Source: CAVQCT01 sp964371785 (GTDB taxonomy: Bacteria > Zixibacteria > MSB-5A5 > GN15 > FEB-12). From it: DNA of 64,000 nucleotides. The notes under the pieces are model-generated. The model searched no databases, had not been told where the DNA came from, and saw only the letters and a list, made by a program, of their open reading frames with translations. The position numbers and the translations under genes were made by a program. Positions 1 through 8,958 of the stretch are shown here, one piece after another (positions within the stretch are counted from its first letter, which is position 1; each line of letters starts with the position of its first letter). Location: contig CAYJOL010000003.1 of assembly GCA_964371785.1 (NCBI GenBank), positions 310,001-374,000 of the forward strand, read 5' to 3'.

Positions 1-1
1 C

Positions 2-1894
2 GTTACGCCGATGGCCCTGGCATTTCTGGTAGCGCTGGGTATCCTCTCTCAGAAGTATAAGTGGAGATTCCAGTGGAAAACCGGCATCGCCATCATTCTC
101 ATCGCGTTCGTAGGCATTTCCGTTCATCTGTTTATCCCCATCCGATCGGCTTTGAATCCCCGCATCGATGAAAACAATCCCTCACGTGACTTTGCCACTT
201 TCGTAAGCTTCCTCGATCGCAAGCAATACGGCCAGGAGTCGATGGTGGATCGCATGTTCCATCGCCGTGGTACCTGGGAAAACCAGTTCATGTGGCATCC
301 CCATATGGGTTACTGGTCATACTTTGAAGAGCAGTACTCAAACGGCGGCTGGGTGTTCCTGCCTTTCTTTGCGCTGGGCGCTCTGGGTATGGCGACATCG
401 ATCAAAAAACGCGCGGAGATTGGTATGCCGTTCCTGGTCTTGTTTCTGTTGTGCTCGGCGGGATTGATCTTGTATATGAATTTTGCCGACGGAACCAAAT
501 ATGACCCTCGAACGGGCGATGCTTATTTGGAAGTACGCGACCGTGATTACTTCTTCACCCCGGCTTTTGTTTTCTTCGGTATCGCCATGGGGATGGGTGT
601 TTCCGCGGTTATGAAATACTTCAAGGATCGGTTCGGCGGCAATCAACCGGAACGTCAGAAGGTGATTGCGATTGCGACCTCCCTTTTGGTCCTCCTGCCG
701 CTGGTATCCGTCACACACAGCTACCATATCAATGATCGTTCACAAAATCGCATCCCATACAATTATGCCGCCAATATCCTGGACACCTGTGCCCCGAACG
801 CTCTGCTGTTCACCTCAGGCGATAACGACACGTTCCCGCTCTGGTGCATTCAGGAAGTTTACAATTACCGCAAAGATGTAACCGTCATCAACCTGTCATT
901 GCTCAATACTGACTGGTATGTGGCGCAGATGAAGAATACGTATGGCGTGCCCATTTCGCTCACCGACGAACAAATTCTTTGGTATCCATACGAAGCGAGC
1001 CCCGGCATTTGGGCAAGTCGTCCGCTTCAGCAATTCTACGATCGCCCACGGAAGAGAAGAACCTATCTGACACCAAGCCCCTACGGCAATAGTGTTGTCA
1101 GGGTTCAGGATATGATGGTCGACGACATCGTGCTGGAAAACAAATGGGAACGACCAATCTACTTCAGTTCGCCCCCATACGGGGATTCGCCGCTGAATCT
1201 CAGAAACAGGGCTACGTCGGTGGGTCTGCTCTATCGTTTGGACAAGGAACCCCCACAGAACCTGGTCGATGTGGACACCGGATATAAACTTTACATGGAT
1301 GACTACCGGTATGGTGGATATGAGAATTCAAAGGTGTACCGGGATGAAAACGCCACCGGCGTGTTTATAGGCGTGGGTGTAAATGCCGTGAGGGTTTATG
1401 ACCAGCTTATCCAGCGGAATGACTCGGCCCGGGCGATTGCGCTGGCCGACAAGATCATGAAGGTGTACCCGGAATACTGGCAGATGTACGAGCTACGAGC
1501 TGATGTATTCGACAAGCATGCGGATACGGCAGCCGGCGACAGCCTGTTCCAGATGCTCACGGATACGCTGACCGCCTTCATTAAAACCAACGATGAAAAC
1601 CTCTTCTACAAGCAGGACTTGGGTTTGGCCGAGGCTGAGCTTGGCCGGCGAACCAAGAATAAAGCGTTAATAGACGAGGGGATTAACAATCTGTGGCTGG
1701 CTTTCGCCGCTAATCCGAACAGTAATTACGCGTTCAGGAAACTGCTGTCGGTACTCAGCGACCAAAAGCAGTACCAGGATATCCGCAAGGCGGCGCTCAT
1801 GTTTGCCGAATACGGACAGAATCTTGGAGATCCAATACTCCAACAGATTCTGAATATCCAGCCGCCGTCGGGATATATGTCCCCCGACCAATAA
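2..1894 (+). CDS. DUF2723-type membrane protein with C-terminal TPR region (5' partial)
   Basis: The frame is open to the left edge, so only the C-terminal 630 residues or so are visible; the first ATG at 11 is probably internal. The first 200 residues hold several hydrophobic helices separated by polar loops, followed by a soluble region with the segments FTSGDNDTFPLW and RDYFFTPAF, which I know from DUF2723 proteins (related to protein O-mannosyltransferase-like glycosyltransferases). The last 170 residues are helical and TPR-like (ALADKIMKVYPEYWQMYELRAD). The family is thought to transfer or process lipid-linked sugars at the membrane, but no substrate can be read here. A terminator follows directly. 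Confidence 0.8.
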   Translation, partial: VTPMALAFLVALGILSQKYKWRFQWKTGIAIILIAFVGISVHLFIPIRSALNPRIDENNPSRDFATFVSFLDRKQYGQESMVDRMFHRRGTWENQFMWHPHMGYWSYFEEQYSNGGWVFLPFFALGALGMATSIKKRAEIGMPFLVLFLLCSAGLILYMNFADGTKYDPRTGDAYLEVRDRDYFFTPAFVFFGIAMGMGVSAVMKYFKDRFGGNQPERQKVIAIATSLLVLLPLVSVTHSYHINDRSQNRIPYNYAANILDTCAPNALLFTSGDNDTFPLWCIQEVYNYRKDVTVINLSLLNTDWYVAQMKNTYGVPISLTDEQILWYPYEASPGIWASRPLQQFYDRPRKRRTYLTPSPYGNSVVRVQDMMVDDIVLENKWERPIYFSSPPYGDSPLNLRNRATSVGLLYRLDKEPPQNLVDVDTGYKLYMDDYRYGGYENSKVYRDENATGVFIGVGVNAVRVYDQLIQRNDSARAIALADKIMKVYPEYWQMYELRADVFDKHADTAAGDSLFQMLTDTLTAFIKTNDENLFYKQDLGLAEAELGRRTKNKALIDEGINNLWLAFAANPNSNYAFRKLLSVLSDQKQYQDIRKAALMFAEYGQNLGDPILQQILNIQPPSGYMSPDQ

Positions 1895-1918
1895 GAGCTC
1901 AAACTGCTTCCGGAAATG

Positions 1919-1958
1919 AAGAGGCTCCCCGGCAAATTGCCGAGGAGCCTTTGTTGTT
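1919..1958 (+). terminator. Rho-independent terminator after the DUF2723 gene
   Basis: Stem AGGCTCC with GGAGCCT (1922-1928 / 1944-1950), extended inside by GGCAA/TTGCC, followed by TTGTTGTT. It lies 25 bases after the stop codon and between convergent genes, so it may serve both. Confidence 0.75.
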
Positions 1959-1979
1959 CAGTGAGGCTATCTCGCGTCG

Positions 1980-2453
1980 TTAGTCTGACAGGCGGTATTC
2001 CGTCCGGCGGCGGTAATTACCTTCGGACCGGTCCATCATTTTCTCGGCGATAAACTCCCGTCGCACGGTGGCGAAGTCATCATGGTAACGACTGATGATG
2101 CGATTTACTTCTTCCTCCCGGTAGACCTTGTTCGGTTCGAACTGAGCGAGGATATATTCGAGCAGGTACTTTCTCTTGCTCCTTTGGGCCGGGAGTTTGT
2201 CGATATGCTCCTCTTTGACAAAGTTCTTCACGATTTTCTGGCGAGGCGTTCTCCGGGCTTGGTTGGAATGATCCTGAAGCCAGTCAAAGACCGACTGTTC
2301 GGGTATTCGCCAATCCTTGCCTATTTTGTAAGCATAAATCTCCCCGGACTGGACTTTACGGGTGACCACCTGAACGTTCATTTTCAGCTTTTCGGCCAAC
2401 TCTGATGTCGTAAAAAACTCCGTATTTTTGATCAATCCTTCGTAATACTCCAT
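1980..2453 (-). CDS. Excisionase-type HTH plus DUF2087 DNA-binding protein
   Basis: 157 residues from the ATG at 2453, chosen because AAGGAGA lies just upstream; the frame stays open to 2744 but that extension is unlike coding sequence. Residues 10-60 form a MerR/excisionase-like winged helix (TSELAEKLKMNVQVVTRKV, then KIGKDWRIPEQSVFDWL). Residues 95-150 match DUF2087 (FEPNKVYREEEVNRII, RYHDDFATVRREFI). This pairing suggests a transcriptional regulator. DUF2087 is usually a C-terminal domain of regulators, but its ligand is not known to me. There is no integrase or prophage nearby, so an excisionase role is unlikely. It stands alone and faces the preceding gene. Confidence 0.85.
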   Translation of the reverse strand: MEYYEGLIKNTEFFTTSELAEKLKMNVQVVTRKVQSGEIYAYKIGKDWRIPEQSVFDWLQDHSNQARRTPRQKIVKNFVKEEHIDKLPAQRSKRKYLLEYILAQFEPNKVYREEEVNRIISRYHDDFATVRREFIAEKMMDRSEGNYRRRTEYRLSD

Positions 2454-2762
2454 CGATCGTCTCCTTTTTCTTTTGCTGCCAAGCAACTCGAACACAACGG
2501 TACTGTCAACTAGTGTTTTATGTTTTTCGGTACTTTTATGTTGTTTCGCGCAGTTGCAGGTCCTTCCAGATCCGACACTCCGAGTAGATGGGGGCGTCGC
2601 CACATTATATATATGAGCAGGAGAGGGAGTGTTTGTCTGATTGCGGACTTTGTCGGCAGCGGCGTTCAAACCCGCTAAAAGGAGCTCACTAAAAGTTGCC
2701 GCGGTAAGAACCGCTTGAACAGCCCGAAAAGATTCCGGGAACACTGGTGATTCAACTTTCGT
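2454..2762. other. Intergenic region without a recognised gene
   Basis: This 309-base gap must hold the promoter of the HTH/DUF2087 gene. I see an AT tract (TTATATATAT near 2604-2613) but no well-spaced -35/-10 pair. The open frame through it on the minus strand has low-complexity Thr/Ser/Lys content and no RBS. Confidence 0.4.
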
Positions 2763-3296
2763 CTACTGGTACCTTCTTTTCATCTCGGCGTTGAAGTCCT
2801 CGGATTTGCCCTTCGGGACCGAGAGATTTCGCCATTTGTCACCAAGTAGATGCTTGGCCAGAAAGACAATCTGCCCGACATGGTAGGCATTGTGAGTAAG
2901 TTGCCGATTGATGGCGGCCAGTACGCGGTAAGGTTCGGAGCGAATCGTTATGGTTCGGTCGAGATCCTCCGGCCTGAGACTTTCCAGAGTAGCAAAGACA
3001 AGCTGCCAGCTGGTTTCCCATCGATTCAATACAGTATCACGCGTTTCCTCGCCGGTCAAAACGAACTCATCATCGCGATTGCGGTCAGACTTTTCACCAT
3101 CGGCTCTCAAAAAATCGGTCCACCGGGAACGGAGATTACCGGCTATATGTTTGACGATGACGGCAAGGCTATTGGAATCCGGATCAAGCGCCGTAAAGAA
3201 CCCACCAGTGTCGACCTGTCGAATAGCATCATCGGCGAGAGTTTTCAAGCGCCGAAACTCCGCCGTGACATTCTCCAGATAACCTGATGTACTCAT
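2763..3296 (-). CDS. DinB-superfamily protein (DUF1572 type)
   Basis: 177 residues, with no signal peptide. The sequence has the four-helix DinB/DUF1572 pattern: an N-terminal His in the IVKHIAGNLRSRW segment (around residue 48) and a C-terminal pair in QLTHNAYHVGQIVFLAKHL (around residues 135-150). These three histidines are the usual metal ligands of the DinB fold. The fold is shared by thiol-dependent metalloenzymes (bacillithiol and mycothiol S-transferases) and many uncharacterised proteins, so the reaction cannot be named. A second, distant DinB-like gene lies at 45975-46508. Confidence 0.85.
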   Translation of the reverse strand: MSTSGYLENVTAEFRRLKTLADDAIRQVDTGGFFTALDPDSNSLAVIVKHIAGNLRSRWTDFLRADGEKSDRNRDDEFVLTGEETRDTVLNRWETSWQLVFATLESLRPEDLDRTITIRSEPYRVLAAINRQLTHNAYHVGQIVFLAKHLLGDKWRNLSVPKGKSEDFNAEMKRRYQ

Positions 3297-3355
3297 ATCT
3301 GATCTCCCGATCTCCTGTTAGCCCGAACTCTTCGGATGGGCTCCGGACGACTCCG

Positions 3356-4120
3356 CTAAGTTGACTTCTTGTTGACGGTTGTGGCCGATGCCTGCGCGGT
3401 GGGGAAAATAATCACTTCCGCAATCTGAACATGCTCGGGGCGTTCCGCAATCCAGGCGGCTGTTTCTGCTATATCCTCGGGTCTGAGCGGCTGGTACCCC
3501 TGATATACTGTCCCGGCTCGCCCGCTATCTCCGTAAAAACGTACCTTGGAGAACTCAGTTTCGACCAACCCCGGATCGATCGTTGAGACCCTTATCGGGA
3601 CATTGTTCAGATCAAGACGCATTCCTTTAGTAATTGCGTCGACCGCATACTTAGTGGCGCAGTAAACGTTACCTTTGGGGTAAACTTCATGTCCCGCTAT
3701 GGACCCAATATTAATGATATGTCCCCGGCCGCGTCTGACCATCAGGGGAATGACCTGGCGGCTGACATACAGGAGCCCTTTGATGTTGGTGTCGATCATT
3801 TCGTCCCAACCGTCCGGGTTCCCTTCGTGCAAATTGTCAAGGCCGCGGCTTAAACCGGCATTATTGATAAGCAGATCGATATCTTGCCAGCCAGCCGGCA
3901 AACTCTGTACTGCCTTTTCAACCTGCCCCCGATTTCTAACATCGAGCTCGAGCAAGTAACACTCGGTTTTGAGATTCGCCGCAAGCTCTTTCAATCGCTC
4001 AGACCGCCGAGCCACCAGAATCAGATTTGCACCCAGGTCCGAGAACTTGTTCGCGCAGGCCGCCCCGATACCGGAGGAGGCACCGGTAATGAAAACAGTC
4101 TTATTGTTCAGCACAGACAT
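3356..4120 (-). CDS. SDR-family NAD(P)-dependent oxidoreductase
   Basis: 254 residues. I chose the ATG at 4120 because GAAGGGA lies about 7 bases upstream and the cofactor motif then sits at the normal distance from the N terminus; in-frame ATGs at 4135 and 4174 are alternatives. Classical short-chain dehydrogenase: TGASSGIG (12-19, Rossmann glycine motif), NNAG (86-89), catalytic Ser140 (INIGS) and the Tyr153-x-x-x-Lys157 pair (YCATK). The RR after ILVA (38-39) favours NADP(H). It resembles the YdfG/3-hydroxy-acid dehydrogenase subgroup. The substrate cannot be deduced and the neighbours give no pathway. Confidence 0.93.
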   Translation of the reverse strand: MSVLNNKTVFITGASSGIGAACANKFSDLGANLILVARRSERLKELAANLKTECYLLELDVRNRGQVEKAVQSLPAGWQDIDLLINNAGLSRGLDNLHEGNPDGWDEMIDTNIKGLLYVSRQVIPLMVRRGRGHIINIGSIAGHEVYPKGNVYCATKYAVDAITKGMRLDLNNVPIRVSTIDPGLVETEFSKVRFYGDSGRAGTVYQGYQPLRPEDIAETAAWIAERPEHVQIAEVIIFPTAQASATTVNKKST

Positions 4121-4624
4121 CAGCGTTCCCTTCATATATGGGCTTTTCGCCCAATCTAAGTCAATGCGGGGCATTCGTCAACGGGGCATTTTCCCATCCC
4201 GTCACTGTTGTAAAGTAAGTACGTTCCAGTAGGGTAAACTGCTGAATACTATGCCAGTATCGATAGGAGGAGGTAACTACCCTCTGACATGAGTATCTGA
4301 TCGATATCGGGGAGCGGCTAGTCAGACTGATGCCTGTGGGAGAAACTGCACTTGTGTTGAACAGCTCCCATAGTTTATACAGGCTGAAAATTGTGGTAAT
4401 TATCGGTCCCGGAAGATCAGTTGTCGTAATACATTATGTCGTAATTACTTACGATACCTTTCGGGTGTAAACTCCCTGGGGCTGCTCTGGCACACTATCT
4501 GCATTAGTTCATGCAAGAAAAGAGTGAAATGAGTTAAGAGTATCACTATCGATGCCCGATAAGAAATATATGGCAGGCTGGCCATACTCTTCGGGCGCAG
4601 AGTAACGCTTCAGAGGAGATTGCG
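4121..4624. other. Long intergenic region between divergent transcription units
   Basis: About 500 bases between the minus-strand SDR and the small plus-strand ORF. It contains a short direct repeat (GTCGTAAT at about 4425 and 4439) and hairpin-prone segments, but no ORF with an RBS, no tRNA and no clear terminator. It presumably carries promoters for both sides. Confidence 0.4.
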
Positions 4625-4774
4625 ATGGCAACAGCAAAGAGGAAACGGACGATGCCAGGCGGACTGCCGCACAAAACATATTGGCACTTGTACAGCCTTC
4701 AGAATATGGAATCAGAGAAGTTGGTCAGGATCGTCAATAAGATCTTAAAACGTGAATATGTGTTGATAAAATAA
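4625..4774 (+). CDS. Small basic protein, 49 residues, unknown
   Basis: An ATG at 4625 is preceded by an excellent Shine-Dalgarno (AGAGGAGATTGCG, spacing 6-7) and followed by 49 codons to TAA. The N terminus is strongly basic (MATAKRKRTMPGG); the rest is short and helical (SEKLVRIVNKILKREYVLIK). I recognise no family. Size, charge and RBS suggest a real small protein, perhaps nucleic-acid binding, but this is inference. It lies upstream of the M23 peptidase with a promoter-like element in between, so it is probably its own unit. Confidence 0.55.
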   Translation: MATAKRKRTMPGGLPHKTYWHLYSLQNMESEKLVRIVNKILKREYVLIK

Positions 4775-4789
4775 TAACCAAGTTTAAGC

Positions 4790-4822
4790 TTGACAGGTTT
4801 CCAGCCTGAAGATAACTTCAGG
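4790..4822 (+). promoter_or_regulatory. Putative sigma-70 promoter overlapped by an inverted repeat
   Basis: TTGACA at 4790-4795, a 17-base spacer and TAACTT at 4813-4818. The -10 lies inside a perfect 7-bp inverted repeat, CCTGAAG-ATAA-CTTCAGG (4805-4822), which could be an operator for the M23 peptidase gene 80 bases downstream. No regulator is identified. Confidence 0.5.
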
Positions 4823-4904
4823 GCTTACTGCAAAGCAATGGAAGCCCAGCAGTTTATTTCGGAACTTATTGGACTCAACCGTACTTTAAGACATTACAGG
4901 AGTT

Positions 4905-5819
4905 TTGTTAAAGAAGAAACTGACATTTTTGTTTATTCCCGGATCTGAGGGAATTTCAAAGCAGCTGAGTATTCCGGTGGCGCTTATCTACGCCACAGTA
5001 TCAATAGCCGCTGTGCTTCTCTTTGCAAATTTCTTCCTCTCCGCCCAGTTTTTCTCAGACAGAGTAAATGTATCGGAATTGGAGCGTCTGCGGGCTGAAA
5101 ACGCCCAGCTAAAGGATAAGTTCGAGCAAATCAGGTGGAATTTGGCCGAGGTTCAGGACCGGTATAGCGATCTGGTCGAAAAAGAGATCATGATTCGCAA
5201 TATATTCGATTTGCCGGAAATCAATGCGGAAGAACGTCAGCTCGGCGTTGGCGGCCCTATCCCACAGACGATGTTTCGTCAGTCCGAGACCGAGAAGGTA
5301 GCGACAACCACCGAGTTGGAAGTCGACCGCTTGCTCAGACTATCACGATATGAGCTCGAGAAATACGGTGAAGTCGAAGACGCGCTCAGGAACGTAAAGG
5401 ACCGCCTCGAACATACACCGTCGATCTGGCCGACTCAGGGCTGGAGCTCTCGTGGATTTGGCATGAAGTTCGACCCGTTTACCGGGTACAAGCAGATGCA
5501 CAGGGGAATTGACGTAGCGAACAGGACCGGAACGCCGATTATCGCGCCGGCCGATGGTGTCGTACAGGAGACGCAAATGTCAAGTTCCGGTATGGGCAAC
5601 TGCATCATTATAAACCATGGCTATGGTTTCCAGACCAGATATGGGCACCTTTCAAAGATCCAGGTGAAACGGGGACAGAAGGTCAAGCGGGGCGATGTTA
5701 TCGGTTTGATGGGTTCCACCGGCTATTCTACTGGCCCCCACTTACACTATGAGGTCATTCGCAACGGCCAGTTCCTAAACCCGATAAAATATATCCTCAA
5801 CGGTCAAAGCGACTTATAA
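4905..5819 (+). CDS. M23-family (LytM-type) metallopeptidase with coiled coil
   Basis: 304 residues from a TTG codon at 4905; AGGAG is only 2 bases upstream, so the exact start is uncertain. One N-terminal membrane anchor (about 22-46), a coiled coil (about 55-100, LERLRAENAQLKDKFEQ) and a C-terminal M23 domain. Zinc-site residues are present: His199 and Asp203 (HRGIDVA) and the HxH pair 279-281 (PHLHYE), so it should be catalytically active, unlike EnvC/NlpD-type activators. Such proteins cleave peptidoglycan cross-bridges at the envelope. Terminator directly downstream; monocistronic by appearance. Confidence 0.93.
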   Translation: MLKKKLTFLFIPGSEGISKQLSIPVALIYATVSIAAVLLFANFFLSAQFFSDRVNVSELERLRAENAQLKDKFEQIRWNLAEVQDRYSDLVEKEIMIRNIFDLPEINAEERQLGVGGPIPQTMFRQSETEKVATTTELEVDRLLRLSRYELEKYGEVEDALRNVKDRLEHTPSIWPTQGWSSRGFGMKFDPFTGYKQMHRGIDVANRTGTPIIAPADGVVQETQMSSSGMGNCIIINHGYGFQTRYGHLSKIQVKRGQKVKRGDVIGLMGSTGYSTGPHLHYEVIRNGQFLNPIKYILNGQSDL

Positions 5820-5840
5820 TAAATCCCGAGGTTTTCCTGA

Positions 5841-5866
5841 AACCGCCTCCGGGCGGCTTTTTTTTG
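5841..5866 (+). terminator. Rho-independent terminator after the M23 gene
   Basis: CCGCC/GGCGG stem (5843-5847 and 5852-5856) followed by a run of nine T. Confidence 0.9.
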
Positions 5867-6039
5867 CCACCTTAGCCTGGTCGTAGTGAGTACTTAAGCC
5901 CCTAAGTCCGGTGGATCGTATTTTCGGACGATAAAAGGACTTGGTTAATCTATTTAGTCTGATTATTTTGTTGGTACCCGGCCGGAGCATTTACCGGTGG
6001 AACACGGGAATTGACGGATTTGTTATCAGAGTAAGGAAA

Positions 6040-6693
6040 ATGAAGACAAAAGCTGTTTCCAATACGACCGGACCGAAGGCTATCGAAGTGAATGATGGCC
6101 TTACGCCTGAAGAAATAGACGAGTTACAGGTCAAGCAACTGGTGCGAGAAATCAAGCATGGTAACCGACATGCGTTTTCCGAGCTGGTCGACAGATATCA
6201 GAATCAGGTGGCATCGCTCGCCTACAAAATGGTCAATGACTACGATGAGGCTGCGGATATCACACAGATTGTCTTTGTCAAGATGTCCAAGAACATTTGG
6301 CGGTATGATGAACGAAAGAAATTCTATACTTGGTTGTATCGAATCACGATAAACGCGGCCATCGATTACATCCGCAAGCACAAGCGGCATCGTCATGAAG
6401 CGTTGGAGAATTTTCACGAAACAGTGGAGAATCTCGATGCCGGGCCCGAATTTGCCTTTCGCCGTCAACAGATAAACGGCTATATCTCACAAGCCGCGGA
6501 ATCACTGAATGACAAGCAACGTTCGGCGTTTATTCTTCGGGATGTAGAGGGGTGCAAAATCGACGATGTGGCTCATATCATGGATATGCCTGAAGCTACG
6601 GTGAGGTGGTACCTCCATCGAGCCAGAAACAAGATCCGTCGCGAACTCGTTCGCAAGTGCCCGCATTTGCTTCTCATGTTCGGCATCAAGTAG
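6040..6693 (+). CDS. ECF-type RNA polymerase sigma factor
   Basis: 217 residues from the ATG at 6040 (TAAGGAAA just upstream); an in-frame TTG at 5941 would add an implausible hydrophobic leader. Region 2 spans about 34-117 (DITQIVFVKMSKNIW and WLYRITINAAIDYIRK, the core-binding and -10 melting helices). Region 4 spans about 152-200 (DKQRSAFILRDVEGCKIDD, then an HTH ending TVRWYLHRARNKIRREL). Domain order and length fit the RpoE-like ECF group. No anti-sigma factor gene is adjacent; the next gene is copA, 45 bases downstream, and may be co-transcribed. What it responds to is unknown. Confidence 0.92.
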   Translation: MKTKAVSNTTGPKAIEVNDGLTPEEIDELQVKQLVREIKHGNRHAFSELVDRYQNQVASLAYKMVNDYDEAADITQIVFVKMSKNIWRYDERKKFYTWLYRITINAAIDYIRKHKRHRHEALENFHETVENLDAGPEFAFRRQQINGYISQAAESLNDKQRSAFILRDVEGCKIDDVAHIMDMPEATVRWYLHRARNKIRRELVRKCPHLLLMFGIK

Positions 6694-6738
6694 TTTTTTC
6701 TATTTCCAGTATCAGGCCCCAACCATATACTACTTATC

Positions 6739-8958
6739 ATGTCCAAGACTACAGAATTAACGCTCAAAATTGCAGGTATGCATTGCGCGAGCTGTGTGAA
6801 CAATATCGAGAAGTCGGTCAGCGCCATGCCCGGAGTCGCCGATTGCCGGGTCAATCTGGTCATGAATTCGGCGGTGGTTTCGTTCGAAGAGTCCAGATCA
6901 AGCGGACCTGAGATTATCAGGAAAATCACAAGTCTTGGATACAGCGCATCGATCGGCACTCCGGACATACTGACATCCAACGCTCGCGAATACCACTCAG
7001 CTTGGCGGCGATTCATGATATCATTGATTATAACTGTTCCGCTCATGGCCCTCGCTATGTTTCCGATGGTTGGTCATCGGTTCCTGGTGGGTAGATTGGC
7101 CGACGGTGTGATTCAGGGAGTGATCGCGGCGGCTGTCATTTTCTGGGCCGGCCGCGCGATCTTAAGGGATGCCGGAATACAAATGGGCCACTTGCGCGCG
7201 AACATGAACACGCTCATTGCGATGGGTACACTCGCGGCTTTCGGCTGGAGTGTTTACGCGCTCTGGGAAATCTACCTCGGCCGGCAGGAACTGCTCTATT
7301 TTGACTCTGCCGCAATGATTGTCACGCTGATCTTGCTGGGGAGGTTTCTCGAGGCACGCTCAAAAGGGAAGGCGGGCGAAGCTATCAAAGCACTGCTTGC
7401 CTTGAAGCCTACGAAAGCGCTTGCCGTTATCAACGGCGTAGAGGTGGAGATCGACAGCACAATGGTAGCCCCAGGAATGGACCTCATGATCCGGCCGGGT
7501 GAGCGACTGGCAGCCGATGGTGAGATTGTTGAAGGCACCCCGGTTCTCGATGAGTCAATGCTCACAGGCGAGTCGGTTCCGGTCGAAAAAGTCCCTGGTA
7601 ACCGGGTTCTGGGTGGTTCGCTCAACGGCAATATCCCCTTTCGCATGCACGTGACGGCCGCCGGTGAGACAAGTTTTCTGGCGTCAATAATTCGCCTGGT
7701 ATCTGATGCGCAAGGGAAGAAAGCGCCGGTGCAGAAACTCGCCGATGTTGTAGCATCGGTATTTGTCCCGACGGTCATGGGAGTGGCATTGGTAACCCTG
7801 GTGGTCTGGTATCTGGTGGCGCCGGACAGTCCTATGATGATCAGGAGCGTGATTTCAGTGTTAATCATTGCGTGTCCGTGCGCGCTCGGTCTGGCGACGC
7901 CCACCGCGATTCTGGTTGGTACCGGCCGCGCCGCCCGAGAAGGAATCATCATTCGCGGCGGCGATGTACTGCAGCGGTTGACAGAGATAGATACAATGGT
8001 GTTCGACAAGACGGGAACTTTAACTCACGGTACCATGGAAGTGGTGAGTGTCCTGCCGTTTGCCGGTATGACAGAGCGCAATCTTATATGTCTGATTGGC
8101 AGCGCCGAAATCCAATCTGAACATCCGCTCGCCAGGGCAATCGTGCGCTACATGAACGAGCATCAGATTGAAAGAACCGAAATCAGCGCCGTCACGGCGT
8201 TACCGGGTATTGGATTAAAAGCGGTGCATGAAAACCGTGCCCTGTTGATCGGTAATAGTGTTCTGATGAAGAAGGAGAGAATTGAATTTGCCGAATCATC
8301 CGGGGCCGCCGATCAGGAAATGGAGAAGGGCCGCACCGTTGTGTTTTGCGCCCTGGACGGCACAGTGGTCGGGGTTATCGCGCTGGCCGATGTTATCAGA
8401 AGTGAAGCGGCCGAGGTAGTTGCGACTCTAAGACACAGGATAAAGAACATCACCATGCTATCCGGTGACAATCTCCGTACAGTCGGCGGGGTGGCCAAAG
8501 CGGTCGGGATTGAAATATTCGAGGCCGAGATACAACCTTCACAGAAGAAGACGGTCATTGAGTCATTGCGCAAATCGGGCGGCCGGGTGGCCATGGTGGG
8601 CGACGGCATAAACGATGCTCCGGCTCTGGCGGCCGCTGATGTCGGCGTGGCCCTTGGCAGCGGTACTGATATCGCGATGGAAGCGGCCGATGTCGTCTTG
8701 GTCCGTCCGGATATGCGCGCTCTATTGAAAATGCTCTATGTATCTCGCCAGACCATGAGAGTCATCAGACAGAATCTCTTCTGGGCGTTCATTTACAATG
8801 TTCTGGCAATTCCGATTGCGGCCGGACTTTTCTATCCGTTGTTCGGCTGGACACTGTCGCCGATGGTTGCGGCCGCGGCGATGGCCTTTTCCTCAGTTTT
8901 CGTGGTCTCTAATTCACTGCGACTTAACCGACTTGACTTGAAAAACATTGCTTCATAA
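6739..8958 (+). CDS. copA: Copper-translocating P1B-type ATPase CopA
   Basis: 739 residues. One N-terminal heavy-metal-associated domain with GMHCASC (Cys16, Cys19); eight predicted membrane helices; the transmembrane CPC metal site (379-381, ACPCALGLATPT); phosphorylation loop DKTGTLT (Asp423); and GDGINDAP (around 622). CPC together with the single GMxCxxC domain points to Cu(I) export rather than Zn/Cd transport. It follows the sigma factor gene at a short distance. No CueR/CsoR-type copper regulator or chaperone gene is visible nearby. Confidence 0.95.
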   Translation: MSKTTELTLKIAGMHCASCVNNIEKSVSAMPGVADCRVNLVMNSAVVSFEESRSSGPEIIRKITSLGYSASIGTPDILTSNAREYHSAWRRFMISLIITVPLMALAMFPMVGHRFLVGRLADGVIQGVIAAAVIFWAGRAILRDAGIQMGHLRANMNTLIAMGTLAAFGWSVYALWEIYLGRQELLYFDSAAMIVTLILLGRFLEARSKGKAGEAIKALLALKPTKALAVINGVEVEIDSTMVAPGMDLMIRPGERLAADGEIVEGTPVLDESMLTGESVPVEKVPGNRVLGGSLNGNIPFRMHVTAAGETSFLASIIRLVSDAQGKKAPVQKLADVVASVFVPTVMGVALVTLVVWYLVAPDSPMMIRSVISVLIIACPCALGLATPTAILVGTGRAAREGIIIRGGDVLQRLTEIDTMVFDKTGTLTHGTMEVVSVLPFAGMTERNLICLIGSAEIQSEHPLARAIVRYMNEHQIERTEISAVTALPGIGLKAVHENRALLIGNSVLMKKERIEFAESSGAADQEMEKGRTVVFCALDGTVVGVIALADVIRSEAAEVVATLRHRIKNITMLSGDNLRTVGGVAKAVGIEIFEAEIQPSQKKTVIESLRKSGGRVAMVGDGINDAPALAAADVGVALGSGTDIAMEAADVVLVRPDMRALLKMLYVSRQTMRVIRQNLFWAFIYNVLAIPIAAGLFYPLFGWTLSPMVAAAAMAFSSVFVVSNSLRLNRLDLKNIAS

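Noticed and set aside
1980..2453. Phage excisionase
   Set aside because: The HTH is excisionase-like but the protein carries a DUF2087 domain and there is no integrase or other phage gene.
4838..4948. Short ORF (36 codons) overlapping the start of the M23 gene, possibly a leader peptide
   Set aside because: No RBS before its ATG and no recognisable features; overlap with the well-supported M23 reading frame.
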